From: Congeria kusceri
Lineage: Eukaryota > Mollusca > Bivalvia > Myida > Dreissenidae
Assembly: GCA_027627225.1 (NCBI GenBank)
Contig: CM051024.1
Location: 79,552,704 to 79,616,703 of the forward strand
Direction of reading: 5' to 3'
DNA: 64,000 bases
Below are positions 22,051-34,305 of this stretch, piece by piece. The translations under genes were made by a program, and so were the position numbers. Under the pieces are notes generated by a model. The model did no database searches. It saw only the letters and a list, made by a program, of their open reading frames with translations, and was not told where the DNA came from. Position 1 is the first letter of the stretch; every line of letters starts with the position of its first letter.

Positions 22051-23847
22051 ACATGATTTACAAGATATACTTTGCCCTGTCATGCAATTTAAATGGATAA
22101 ATGTTGGGGAAAATGAACGGGTGAATTTTGTGCAAATCATCCTTGACTTATGTTTAATTGACCAACGTTAGCCTACTTCACGGAGTGTTTAGAGCTTCGC
22201 AGCTGGCGAGTCATTTGCGTACTTGGAAATGGGATTTTTACAATGATAAATGGGACATTCAGCTCCCAGAGGTGACAATTTGATGCAGCAAGCACATTGT
22301 TCGAGGTGTCCTTGTGGTATTCTTATGCAAGCTCCACGGGATGACTGCATGCCATGCTCGCTTGGTTTTCTGGTGGCTTCCTTGTCAAAAAAATGTGAGA
22401 CGTTTGTTCAACTGGATGTCTGTTATTTGACTGAAACCCGTTGTTTCTAAACCATTCTTTGCCCTAATCTGTAAAATTGTGCATTTTTATGTTTGTGTTT
22501 GCTAAATTTCATTTTTTTCCTCTTTTGTTAAATATAAATTTAATTATAAATAATAAATATTTTTATCCCAAAAGTACTTTTTTATGTGTGTGTTGAATTT
22601 TCTCTCGATGTTCTTCCTTTTCTTTCAGGCATAATGCACATCAAATAGGCAAAAAGAGACAAACAACATACATTTTACATTGTTTATACTTTATTATTAA
22701 TTAATTAATTTATTTATTATTAATTAATTTTTTGACAATGCCATGTATAAATGTGAATAAATCTGTTAATCTCTATTTCTATTTGTGTGTGTGTGTTTTT
22801 TTGTGACAAGCACTGCATGTAAACAACAATAAAAAGTAGTCCCTCGTGAATATTAATTGAGGCAACCAGCTTCATTGAAAAATAAATGTCTGTCACATGA
22901 TGCATTTCAGCCAATCAGAACACTGTAAAATGATGAGACCAAAGGAAATTGTAATTATTAAGTGATAACAAACATAACATACATTCATCATTCAGAATCA
23001 TTCAGACAGATTCAGATTCTAATGAAAGTTTACCTGTATGAAAAGCAAAAAAAAACACATGCATTAATTATTCTGAAATGATATTCTGATTCAAATAAAA
23101 GTTCAGCGGTTTAATAAAGCGAAAAAGAAAAAAAAAGGCTACGAATACAAGTGAGTGTACAAAGGGGATACTGTTCGGCGCGGTATTTAACATGCACACG
23201 CAATCATTTATCGATAATATCCGTGATTATTCGGAAAAAAACGTTATACACCGGACATATCCGAACGTAATTGCAATATATTCATAGTGTCTATACATTT
23301 TCGGACACCTGTAATTTAGGAATATTTTTGTGTATCCATATTTTTGGACACGAACATTTTTAATTATTTTCAAGTGTCCGAAAGCATAGAGCTTTAACGG
23401 TATACGTAAAAGGGGTGATTATTTGTAGTGAACAAAAGAACAATCAGTGTTTAATAATTTTAAGTTGATTTTAATAATTATTGTCCGAATTGTAAATGTA
23501 AACTTAAACGTATATACACACTATATAAATTCATTGTGACTTTTATATGCGTTTTCACTGTGATATTTGATTAATACTGTAAAATAATAGTGCTTTATTA
23601 TATAATTATTTATTAATTAACCGTAAAATGAAGGATACAAAATTAATATATCTACAATTAACATTCACTGTTCGGCACACAATGTAGAATGTTGCGAAAA
23701 GACCGTAAAACACTGTGCAACTCTTAATTTTTTAAGAGCAAAAAGCACATATACCTGTTAAATCGCCGTGAATCGCGACGAAATTTCGTTACATATTCGT
23801 CGCGAAATCTCGCGCTGGGGCCACACGCTATATTTTGCGAATTGTCG
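22051..23847. other. Unassigned sequence with simple repeats
   Basis: Contains TTAATTAATT runs (22,693-22,735), a (GT)n tract near 22,785 and a short inverted pair, TTTTCGGACAC near 23,298 and GTGTCCGAAAG near 23,374. A 66-codon Cys-containing frame at 22,250-22,450 has no splice or homology support. Confidence 0.4.
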
Positions 23848-23940
23848 CGAACTTCCGTGACGTCGCTTTGCGAATATTGATCGAAGTTACGTCACGACAG
23901 CGCGAATTCTGCGGGTTTCGCGTGGCACGTACTGTACCTA
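23848..23940. repeat. GC-rich dispersed repeat fragment, copy at 6.1 kb
   Basis: ACTTCCGTGACGTCGCTTTG CGAATATTGATCGAAG and GTCACGACA match the reverse complement of 6096-6172. The surrounding sequence is CG-rich (TCGCGA, GCGCGAATT), unlike the AT-rich flanks. Confidence 0.68.
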
Positions 23941-24508
23941 TATATATATTGAATTTGTTTATTTAAATTAATTTTGTTGAAAATAACTACATCGGTTTTC
24001 TTCTGGAAACCACAAATACAAAACTGTTTATAAAGAAAGGGGTAATAATCCTATTATAATGACAAATTATACATGGAGCGAAAACCGAGCAACATGTGTG
24101 TATAAAAAACAATATTTATGTATCTGCGTTTCGTAAATAGACTATACAAAGTGTTTATATGCTAATTAGCAGCAAGTAAAGCATGTAACACGTACCTGTG
24201 GCTTAGATGTTTCTTATTTTACCATTTTGAAAACATAATTCATTTAATACCACATTGACAAATTGATCTGATGATTTTCCTCAAGTCCAATTTAAGTTAA
24301 GATTGCCCTTTTTGTGAAATGCGGACCAGAGCTCTTCTTGCAGCATCTGTTTGGAACATATATCATCGTTCCTACTCTGCAAAGATATGTAAAACGGTAT
24401 TGAAAGTTAAAGTAATTATTATGACCAATCGCAAGACAACAGATGCGTGAGTAGTTAGTTAAGGTCCTTTCATGCATTTCAGAAAATAAATAAAGCTAAA
24501 ATGTTTAA

Positions 24509-24797
24509 AGGGACTATGTCAACGAAAAAAACGGTTTCCTATTGCACTATAAATGATATTTTATGATAGAAATGCGCTAAACTAAAGCACGACTTAGGAA
24601 ATGACAGTAGACAGCGCTTAAACCAACTGCGTTATTAAGCTTTGTGTTGATATGTGTGTAAACTATGGTTATATACAATACTAATAGTTCTGACGTCAAA
24701 CTGTAAACACGAAAAGGGCCAAACAAACACAACCTATATTATAAATAGATTTGTAAGAAATTGCCCATATGAGGCCCTTTTCGATGACATAGTCCCT
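24509..24797. mobile_element. TTAA-flanked MITE, short copy
   Basis: 289-bp relative of the element at 18.65 kb: termini AGGGACTATGTCAACG and GATGACATAGTCCCT with TTAA on each side (24,505-24,508; 24,798-24,801). Shares the internal blocks CCTATTGCACTATAAAT, GACAGTAG.CAGCGC and AAAAGGGCC with the long copy; it lacks the right tRNA-like module, so it appears to be an internal deletion derivative. Confidence 0.87.
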
Positions 24798-24801
24798 TTA
24801 A

Positions 24802-26635
24802 ATAATGCAAACGATCATATTGGAGTCCTTTACTGGAGCATTTAAGCATTTCATTTTATACATGTGCCAATCTAGATACACAGTTCATATTGTAGGAAAA
24901 CCGATCCTAACGCTTTCACATAGAAACCTACATTTTAGAACCCCGTTTAAATGCATTTAAAATACCCTTGAAATGCGATTGAATTACATTTATTTTGTAA
25001 TTGCTTTGATGCTATTTGAAAGTTGATGTTTAGTAAAGATGTATATTTCAAGTTATTAATTGAAAGTTAATATGTATCTTAGTTAGCTAGAAATGTTATA
25101 CTACTTTAATTTGCTAGTTATGTTTTGTTACCAAAGTGGGTAATTTAATGAGTTAAATAAAACAAGCTTAATATCCTACCAAACTAGTTTATATACAACA
25201 CCAACAACAAAAACAACAACATTTATTTCAGCAATAAAGCTTACAAAAAAAGCTTCTAGCCTACAATAATGAATATATAAATAATGTTAAATACCGCTGG
25301 TTAAGATTGCTTTAATTGTTAGCGAATTAAGGAGGAAGTAATATATTAATCGTGCGAATGTCTATAAATATTGTGAAATGTTAGTGTTTTCATTTTAAGT
25401 GTCTCTATTACTATGGTGATATGCCTTGATCGAATAGAAGCAATAACACTTAAATAAATGCGTATGTAATTAATATTAATAATTGTGATTTTTCTCAACT
25501 ATTAATAATGTTGATAACGTTATAACTAAACAATATGGCATTTACAAAAATTTGTTTACACAATATATCGAATGTAAAGTGCTTTCATCGGCAAACAAAG
25601 TATGAAGTAGACATTTTATGTACAAAAAATAGGGATATTAACTATTTACGCGTATTGCTTTATTTTCTAGTAAATGATATTCGAGAGTCGTAATTCTATA
25701 TAATTGATAGAATACACTTACACAGCAAGTCAAAGTACCATATAACATTGAAAATTGAAAAGAATGTATTGATATTATGAATTTTAAACATTAATCTCTC
25801 AATGTTTATACAAGATATCTGTATACAAATACAAACATGATTAAACAAAAGGGAATGTACAACTATTTACAATTAGTACAATAATATGCATGCGTGTTAC
25901 AATGCATATACGAATATAGTACAGTTATAAGTCCGTCTGATCCTGGGCTTTTATGAGCTCGTTGTTGTGATATTTCCAGAATCGATGTTATCAAAACTTA
26001 TATTGAGAAAGTTCTTACTTCATTGTCTACTGATTTTATTAGCTGCATCTTTTTCTTGTCAGTCTTTTTTGTTTAGCAAAATATATTGTATTCATGTTGA
26101 ACACTTTAGCCAGTTTGCTGTTGATGCTTGATTTTCTATTGTTCAATAATGTTTACTGCTCATTTGTTACAGTCTGTAAAGTATTCATATTCGTTTTATA
26201 AGTGCATCTCGGTGTTGTCTTTTTATCTACAGGTAGCTGTGATATAAGCAACATTTACAAGTTTCACACATTTTATACTAACAAAACCTCTACACGAAAC
26301 AGTCATAGACTTAAGGACGTTTATAAATTAAAGAAATGGACATTGTTTGCCTATACCTAGCTTTGTGAATACGGGTCCTGTATTACTGCAATGGGATTTA
26401 AATTTAACTGTTCATTATTTTGAAAACTATAACGCGTGCACTAATATAATGTAAGTGTATACGTGTAATGTTGTGTTGCGAACTTGAAGCAAATCTCTCG
26501 AACATATCCGCTCTTACGCTCACCGAGCACATCGTGCTCAGATTGGTATAGTGACCTTTCTTGATTCGTCCGTCGTCAGTGGTCAGTCGACTCTCGTCTG
26601 TATGATGTCAACAATTTGACCGTTGTCGCGCATAA
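24802..26635. other. Unassigned AT-rich sequence
   Basis: No gene recognised. Typical intergenic or intronic composition without obvious repeat architecture. Confidence 0.35.
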
Positions 26636-27010
26636 TACTTCATGTTTAGGCCCCCAAAGGGAACTTTTGGGGCATATAGTAATCGCATCGTCCGTCCGTC
26701 CGTCAGTCCGTCACGTTTCTTGTGCGGCCATAACTCCATTAGTCCAGTGGAGTCACCGTTTGTGTTTCGCAAATATGCGATTAATTGCGATTGCGATTAA
26801 ACCGTTTTAATCCGTTTAAATCCCAAGGTTCGCGATTGTTAGCGACTGTTTGCGATTATGTAGTATTGCGCATGCGTAGCGCTGAATAGCGGTGAAAAGG
26901 CGGAGTTTCCAGTGTGTTCTATATTTAGAAACAATTGTTTAGTATTGCGCATGCGCAGTGCTGAAAAAGGCGTGGTTTCTAGCGAGAGGTTAATATTGCA
27001 GTTTTAAACT
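26636..27010 (+). repeat. Dispersed element fragment with GTCACCGTTTG module
   Basis: Starts with a CCCCCAAAGGGAACTTTTGG hairpin, then GTCCGTCCGTCCGTCAGTCC, then GTGCGGCCATAACTCCATTA, and at 26,753 switches into GTCACCGTTTGTGTTTCGC with GCGATTAA, GCGCATGCG and GCTGAAAA repeats. The last part reappears in inverted orientation at 43.33-43.61 kb, again directly beside CCATAACTCCATT-type tandem sequence, so the junction is probably intrinsic to the element family. Confidence 0.65.
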
Positions 27011-27152
27011 TTTGTATTTAGGTAAGCCGGTTTTATAAAAACACTATTAGTGTAAATTATCCTATGAGTAATATTTTGTTATTGGGTAATCGCCCTTTAC
27101 CGGAAGTTATTTTTGTAGTTTAAAAGCCACTGACTGTTATTTCAAGATGCCG

Positions 27153-30100
27153 CAGGGTTTCCCGCAGGATTTCTTGAAGGCTTGTCGGCATCACCCGACA
27201 ACATCTTCCTACTCACCCCCCCACTACCCCCCCCCCAATGCCAAAATCTCCTTTTGACACGATTTAATAAAGCAACACAGGGCTATTCTTAGCATCAAAA
27301 TGCAAACACAAGCCTTTGATGTCACGCCGACCCTCGTTCGATGAGTAACTGCTCAAAATTATAATGTGTCATCAGCAATATTGACAATTACGTAAAAAAT
27401 ATTTAGTGTTTGTGTGCCGTAAATGGGAAAGTGTATGTAAACACGTTTCAATGCGTTATGTTTTATGTTCAAATACTTAAAATTGTTTAAGAATATCCAT
27501 CAGACAGAATTATTCTGTAAGATATCGCGCATAAGTTCAAGAAGTTATGACGTGCACGATATCCGCTGTCGTGTGAGCATCGTCTGTGTCCGCTGCAATA
27601 TATTTACAAATAAATTGAAATCTTAATTAATAGGTTTTTTTTAAATACCCGTCGAACAAATCGCCAATCTATTTAACTGACATAGCTACACTCCTTTCCT
27701 TGTGTTTTAAACCATCTGGGTAAGCATCTGGACACTGTGCGTATATATGTAATTGGAAGAAATTATAACAACTGACAGAGTGTTTAATTGTTTTTTATTT
27801 GTGAATAAAAACGATGTGAATGTATGCATATGTGTTTAAAGTTCATGCACAAGTATCTGTTTCACTTTCACGCTTTATGTTTAAAACATACAGCATGGAA
27901 GTGAAACAATGTTAAATTCAATTTGCATAACTTAAACATTCAACTTTTTAACAATGTCGAAATAAAAACAAGTAATTTTAAACACAATAACAAAGAGCAC
28001 TAACAATTACTTTATGAACACAGAAGTTGCGAGACCAGCTGGTTAAGTGTCCAGCGTATACACCGTTTACACCGTCTGCAGTTTAAACGCCTAGGACCGA
28101 TTGACTTCCATTGGCGAACGCACCGTCCGAAGTCGAATTCGGACAAGGTCGGTCCTTCCATCGACACCATGAGTAGCGCGTTGAGGGTGTCGGCATTGAG
28201 ACGGTTCCGGTGCGAGGTTTAAACTCTTTTCAATGTCGAAAAACCTCGCTCGCAATCTGCGGTTGATGCCGGGATGAGAAGTGCAACGGTTGCAAGTCTG
28301 ATGAGGTTTGGAATCACAACTGCCAGCTTGGACACAACGTGCACAAGCAGCTCTTGCGTGGATGTCCTCTTCATCTTCTCATCGCCGTACTCAGTTTGCT
28401 TCAATAACTGGTACTCTACCCACGTGTCGATTGGGGATGGCAATGTAGAGGCAAATCATCTCAACCTCGGCACGACCATGGTGATGTCGCATATCGTCGT
28501 CCTCGGGACACTACCCGCACGTGAAAAGCGCACCAAACGCCTCCAGCTCCTGAATGTATGTGGGGAAACCTCTTCTCCAGGTTGCTGACTACGGCGTCAA
28601 GGAACGCATCGTACACCTGGGTCTTGTAGAGGTCAACTTTGCCGGAGCTCGGCTCTATAACCTTTCCGTCTGGCGAGAGGGCTTGAAGCCGCTCCGGAAG
28701 TGCAGTGAAGTTCTCCCCTGGGTGCGTCTTCAATGCACTAACTGTAGCAATGGTCCCCTTCCAATCGCCCGTCTGACGAGCCCTGGAGAGAGCAAGGCAT
28801 CCGACATCAGATGCAGGGAGACAACGAACTTGTAGGACTGCATAAAATGGGCAAGGCCCTGCGCCTGGGCGTCACATCGCTCCATCGCCTCATACTCCAG
28901 GCTCTCAAGGAGTGCCGGAAGGCACAATCGGACCGCCCGCACAGCTCGGTCATGCGACAGCCACCGGACGTCTTTCGCCTCTGCCATCTTCAAGAGTGGT
29001 TCATTGAGGATGTTCTGGATCTCCCGCAATGTGGCTGTTCGCACTCCGCTGTTCGCATAGTACCTGTAAAGTTGCTCAATGATGGCCTTGAACTTCTGTA
29101 AGTATGGAATTGCCTCAGCCGCCTGTGAGCTAGTGCCAGCCTGTGAGCAACGCAGTGGTTGCTCAACAGATGAGAAACCCGCTCTGCCAACTGTGTACTC
29201 ACACCGGTCTTCCGTCCTACCATGACCTTAGCACCGTCGCTCCCGAATGCGCAAGCTTCCCCATAGGCAGCTGGTTATCGGACAAAAACGTCTCAACAGA
29301 CTCACGGATGGTGTCCGCTTTCCCGTTGGGTATACTACGCAGGGCGGCGAATAAAGTCTTCTACGACCATTGTGTATATATCGAATGTAGATGGACAACT
29401 GACAGGTGGTCGCAATGTCGGTTGTCTCGTCGACCATCAGACTGTAATAGAGAGACGACCTGACTTCGTGGACAATATTGCTCCATATCTGATCGCCGAA
29501 CATCATAGTGACCTCGTGAATATGGCGGTTCGATGTGTAGTTTACGTTTCACCGACCTCCAGCGACCTCAAGACGTCGTGTCTAAGGTCGCGCACGCATG
29601 CCATCAGCGGCGCATACTTGGAGTGGTGCGGGAGCTCCTCCTTACACAGGAAGTATAAGATGGCCATAGCTGTCTTCATGGCCTCCTGGTTTACCTCCTT
29701 CTCCCGGTTGAGCGCGCCCTCAATACCGCCTGCAGTCTGCATGGACGAAGTCTCGAATACCTCGGCCTCACCATGCGAGTCTGAAGCCTTGTGGGCGGCG
29801 CAAGCTGTGTGACGTATAGTGTTGCAGTCAACGTCTACCCATGTTGCGCGTCCGATCGGGTCCTTTTTCGGTCTACGCTGATGCTTAATGCACAACGTGC
29901 ACAGCTTCCCGTTGCCTGCATATTAAAAAATATTTTTTAAATGTACATACCGGTAATATATGTGCATAATTTACCTGGTATTGAAAGTAAAATATGATTT
30001 TGCATACTGAGAAATTTGTGAACCACTGTCATTTAGTAACAATTTTCATTGCATTATATTAATTTATACATGTATGTACAAGAACAGTGCTTTGTTAGCT

Positions 30101-31423
30101 TTTCAGATGATATCATGTAGCAAAGGAAATGAAAGTCGTATGGTTTCCCGACATGTTTGCGTAGATGTGGATCTTTGCTGCTTATATTTAAAACAAAACT
30201 GGTAATAAATTTCCGTTCACTTATTGAAACTTTTAACGCAAGAACGCACCCAACAGGTGCACTTTCACACATCTCGCTTGCTGTTTGAGCGTATATAAGT
30301 CTTCATGTTATAATAAACCTGACAGTTGCTTTAAATGGCAAGGTAAAAATATTATGCGATCTTGTTTGTTGCAAACACATCAGATAATGAATATGACGCA
30401 CAGTGTTTCTGTATAGCTCACAAACATTAACATGACACTGATATTAATGCATTAATATATTACATTCCGTACTCGACTCAATCTAAATAGATGGAAAGAG
30501 TATCTCGCATAAAATACTGTTATGGTTACATTAAACTTCTGAAACATGTACACGGACTGAACCCAATATAAACATAAGAAAAAATTCGAGCGCGTTATTT
30601 ATGCTAATGATTCATGAGTGTCGGCGTAATATTTGCGAGCTATATGATGCATTTAGTTTTATTCACATACCGTCCATTCTCTCAGTGAGCCATTGGAATT
30701 CCTTCTTCTATTTAGGATCGATGCCAGACTTTCTTTGCTTTTGAGGTGTACCAAGGCTGGACGGAGATGGTGGAACATCCGTCACTGTATATGTTACTCG
30801 CGATATCTCGCGAGTTCGTGAAAAAACTCGTGATATCAGCGAGTTTTCGTTTTGACATCAGACTATTTCGCAATAATTTGGCAGTGTGAATGACTGTGCT
30901 ATTGTAACATTTTGCTATATTTTACTGACAATCGTGTCAAGGACTGTCAACTGGCTTCGGGTACCCCTTTCCTGACACCTGGTGCTCTAACTGTATCCGG
31001 TGGCCCCCAATGTGGGCCGTGTCAGGGTCTGTTTATTGTCAGTCAGGTACCTCTCTTAACAAACAATAACGGACCAACTAATTAACACATACGTAGACGC
31101 CATATACTTGAAACGTTCTTTTTTGTTTGATTTTAATTTTAATCTAAAGCATGTGGAAAACAATATAACACATATGAAATATTATTTTAAAATTCTGAAT
31201 AATATGAAGGCCATAATTATTAAAATAAGATATGTTTTTGTCATGAGAATTATAAGTCGATACGCCGATTAGCGGCGGTGACGCGCGTGTTTAACAAGCG
31301 GATCAAGGCTTGTCGCTATGAAATAAAAGGGTTGTCGGCAAAATTAAAGCATGTCGGCAAATAGTGTTCTGGTTTGAAGGCTTGTCGGCGCCGACAAGCG
31401 ATACGGGCCTGCGGGAAACTCTG
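27153..31423 (-). mobile_element. hAT DNA transposon (ZNF862/DUF4371-like transposase)
   Basis: 4271-bp element. Terminal inverted repeats are CAGGGTTTCCCGCAGG at 27,153 and CCTGCGGGAAACTCTG ending at 31,423; GAAGGCTTGTCGGC recurs near each end. The flanking hexamers ATGCCG (27,147) and ATGACG (31,424) differ at one base, suggesting a 6-bp target duplication. The transposase is on the - strand in two exons (about 30,671-30,790 and 28,150-29,915). The element sits at the beginning of the Tc1-type gene whose N-terminal codons resume at 31,424. Its right end, with the first Tc1 codons, was then tandemly duplicated (31,585-31,898). Confidence 0.82.
28150..30790 (-). pseudogene. hAT transposase pseudogene, two exons
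   Basis: Exon 1 reads VPPSPSSLGTPQKQRKSGID then PK*KKEFQWLTERMDG and ends at 30,671 with donor GTATGTG; the TAG stands where relatives have Trp. Exon 2 begins at 29,915 after acceptor TTTTTAATATGCAG and completes the Gly, giving NGKLCTLCIKHQ, a CxxC...H zinc-finger start. Downstream are LMVDETTDIA (first catalytic Asp, ~29,420), a GSDG block (second Asp, ~29,235), [13 protein letters not shown] with [25 protein letters not shown] (~28,965) and the C-terminal TADCERGFSTLKRV dimerisation motif with the catalytic Glu (~28,230). The pieces sit in at least five changes of frame, so no intact protein is made. The family also gave rise to vertebrate ZNF862-like genes (family knowledge). Confidence 0.87.
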
Positions 31424-31898
31424 ATGACGTATTGGACTTCAAAAATTATTGATACTGCCATAAAGAAGTTACATAATGCAGGCTATAACTCGCTTGCAAT
31501 AGCAAAAAAAACTGAGGATACATCATTCCTATAACATCACTGACCGGGGAGTAAGAAACATTCTGTCAAAGGTATACAAACAACGCGGCGATGACGCGTG
31601 TGTTTAACAAGCGGATCAAGGCTTGTCGCTATGAAATAAAAGGGTTGTCGGCAAAATTAAAGCATGTCGGCAAATAGTGTTCTGGTTTGAAGGCTTGTCG
31701 GCGCCGACAAGCGATACGGGCCTGCGGGAAACTCTGATGACGTATTGGACTTCAAAAATTATTGATACTGCCATAAAGAAGTTACATAATGCAGGCTATA
31801 ACTCGCTTGCAATAGCAAACAAAAATGAGGATACATTCATTCCTATAACATCACTGACCGGGGAGTAAGAAACATTCTGTCAAAGGTATACAAACAAC
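31272..31898. repeat. 313-bp tandem duplication across hAT/Tc1 junction
   Basis: Copies at about 31,272-31,584 and 31,585-31,898 are almost identical (offset 313 bp, measured at TTAACAAGCGGATCAAGG). Each contains the right end of the hAT element (GTTGTCGGCAAAATTAAAGC through CCTGCGGGAAACTCTG) and the first Tc1 codons. The duplication therefore postdates the hAT insertion. The copies differ by an AAACAAAAATG/AAAAAAACTG change and one indel. Confidence 0.92.
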
Positions 31899-32359
31899 GC
31901 CAACGGCCTCTACGAAAAGTGATAAAAGTGAAATGAGAACATTTCGCCTTTGTTGATTTTTTGTAAAGGCAAGACAATAAATTGTCAGCGTCAGCAGTGC
32001 ATGGAAAAATCAAGTATGTGTTTGGTGTCAATCTGTCTAAAACAACTGTCAAGAAGATGAGGAAAAAACTTGGATGGACATGCAAGCAGTCTTCCTATTG
32101 CCAAATGATCAGTGTAAAGAACAGTATAGCAAGGAAGCAGTTTGCGATAGATATGCTGAGGAAGTACGAAGACTTCATGGATGTAGATTTCACCGGAATG
32201 TTTCATATCAACCATTTTTTTTTCTATTTTGTGGGTATGTATTTATGTTGCATTTTTCTGACTAAACTGTACACATGATATTAAGAGACATTTCCAACAA
32301 TCAACATTTTTTTACTGTTGGGCAAGTTATTTAGCAATGGTGTCCATTTAAGTTCTAAT

Positions 32360-32575
32360 GCCACGGAGAGCAGTTAAAATCACTGTCAGGCTCTCAAGGC
32401 TTTACACATCAGATGATCAGGTTTTAAAATCAGACTCCGTTTACACCTCAAAATCAGCTGTCAGACACAACGATTTGTAAAGTATATACACCGCATGCTG
32501 AACACGTTATGTCATAACATTATGCATACTACTAATTGTTTCAGTAGTTATTCCTTTATTTATTAAACAAACAAT
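32360..32575. repeat. Dispersed repeat, inverted copy of 11.1 kb repeat
   Basis: Carries GTCAGACACAACGATTTGTAAAG and TTATGCATACTACTAATTG blocks that, reverse-complemented, follow the same order in 11,095-11,400. Lies in the first intron of the Tc1-type gene. Confidence 0.68.
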
Positions 32576-32908
32576 TTATGGGGAAACGCAATTACATAAA
32601 ATTAGTTTGTTTAAAATTAAATGTATGACTTTACTTGTGATACATTTGATTTTTTCCAAAAAATATACAAATGCAATAAATATTCTACTGTATGTGGGCT
32701 TTTTCTTTAATTATAGATGAGACAACAATTGAAATGTCGTCAAGCGGGGCATTTCAATTCTACAAGAAGGGCAGTACTATTGGAAGTCTTCCGAGAAAGT
32801 GTGCACAGCCTAAACATGCATTAAAGGTGAATGGTGTTTTCGTTTGAACCTTACTGGTCTTAATTGACGTGTAGATATAGGTATTTATATACCAAATATG
32901 TGGCAGTC

Positions 32909-34305
32909 CAGGGCCTTCCCCACGATTTTTTTCAGGCGCCCAGGTCCAGAGAGGGGTGGCTTAGGAAGTGGTATCCCCTCCCTACGTGTGAATTTTTTTC
33001 GCGGCATGTGTCAAATGACGTTATCTGGTGCGTTTTAGCTCTTAACATTTCGGCAAACAGCTTTCATTTTTTGCAAACGTTTAAACGAAATTAAATAAAC
33101 GAAACATCACCGTTAAAATGGTATACCTCGAGCAATTTTAGAAGTATCGGGCGTCAATTTTGTTGTGAAACTGAAAGTAACTAATAATGTTTTCCGGATG
33201 TTTATGTCCAATGCGCATCCCTTTCGCACAGTGACGTCATGATCAAAGCAACTATTCTCGTCGTTCTCGAATATTTAGGTTACACTCGATCTACTTACGG
33301 AGCCTTTTTTTTTATTCGATTAATTATGTTCATATGGGCATGCGTTTAGTGTTTTAACACTGTTTTAATCGTTACAGCTGTTGACCATAGTACTGATTGG
33401 ATAATTGGTGAATTGTAAAGATTTTGACTAAAATTATACATTTATATAATATATTCTTTGCTCGTGCAAAATGGCGGAAAAATTTCCTCGTGCACGTCGT
33501 GCCTACGCGCGTCAAATATTAGTAAAGCACATGGTCCGTACACGCACGCTTTTTCCATGCTTTGAACGTGACGTCGTGGTTGTGAGCAGACATTTGGCGC
33601 TCTTTTGTAGAAAACAGGGGTTTTCCTTGGCATGCATGTAAAACAAGACAGCTTATTTTACGAAACTACAACAGTAACACCGGATAGGCTTTTACGATTA
33701 CTATTTCATATTAGTGTATTTTAGACTGATTTTTGCAGTTTATTTTTTTTTATTGTAGTTATTAAATTTAGCAAATAAATAAGTGTGGATATTATAAAAC
33801 ACGAAAGGGCGAGGGTTTGCTTTGACGCGAATATGAGGTTACCTGTGTGTGGATACATGCCGATTGCGCCGATTCGTCAATGATAACGTCGTTCCATAGA
33901 AGATAACCTGAGCGTTTCTATTGGCTTTTATCGATTTTACTGCGTAATTAAACTTCGCCTACAGGGGCGGTACTTCACGGTGATTGATTGCGGCTTATGA
34001 ATAACAGCAAATTATTGAAATTTTTGGCGAAGTGACACTCGCTTTGATCATTAACCGACTTGGTTGAGTGGGTGTACATGTTTATAGAGTGAAAAACTGC
34101 CTTTATGACGCAAGAGAGTAGCTTTCACAGCAGGTACTGACGGTCTACTTCAGTCAACATAGCTGATTAATTGCTAAAATACAGGCGCCCCGGGCGATGT
34201 TTATACGTGAATACTAATTTAAGGCGCCCCGGGAATGTTCAAGTTAAAATTCAAGCGCCCCGGTCCCGGGGCGCTAAAACGGCCTGGGGAAGCACATTGT
34301 GCATA
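32909..34305. mobile_element. Putative non-autonomous DNA transposon in Tc1 intron
   Basis: Left end CAGGGCCTTCCCCACGATTT, followed by CAGGCGCCCAGG; right end GGGGCGCTAAAACGGCCTGG GGAAGCACATTG. The two ends are inverted versions of one another with small indels. Near the right end the word GGCGCCCCGG recurs three times (about 34,183, 34,223 and 34,255). The ~1.4-kb body has no recognisable protein. Target duplication not resolved. Confidence 0.55.

Noticed and set aside
22250..22450. 66-codon Cys-containing frame
   Set aside because: No splice signals, domain or codon evidence; too short to support.
28274..29812. + strand frames in the hAT transposase region
   Set aside because: Antisense to a clearly recognisable hAT transposase.
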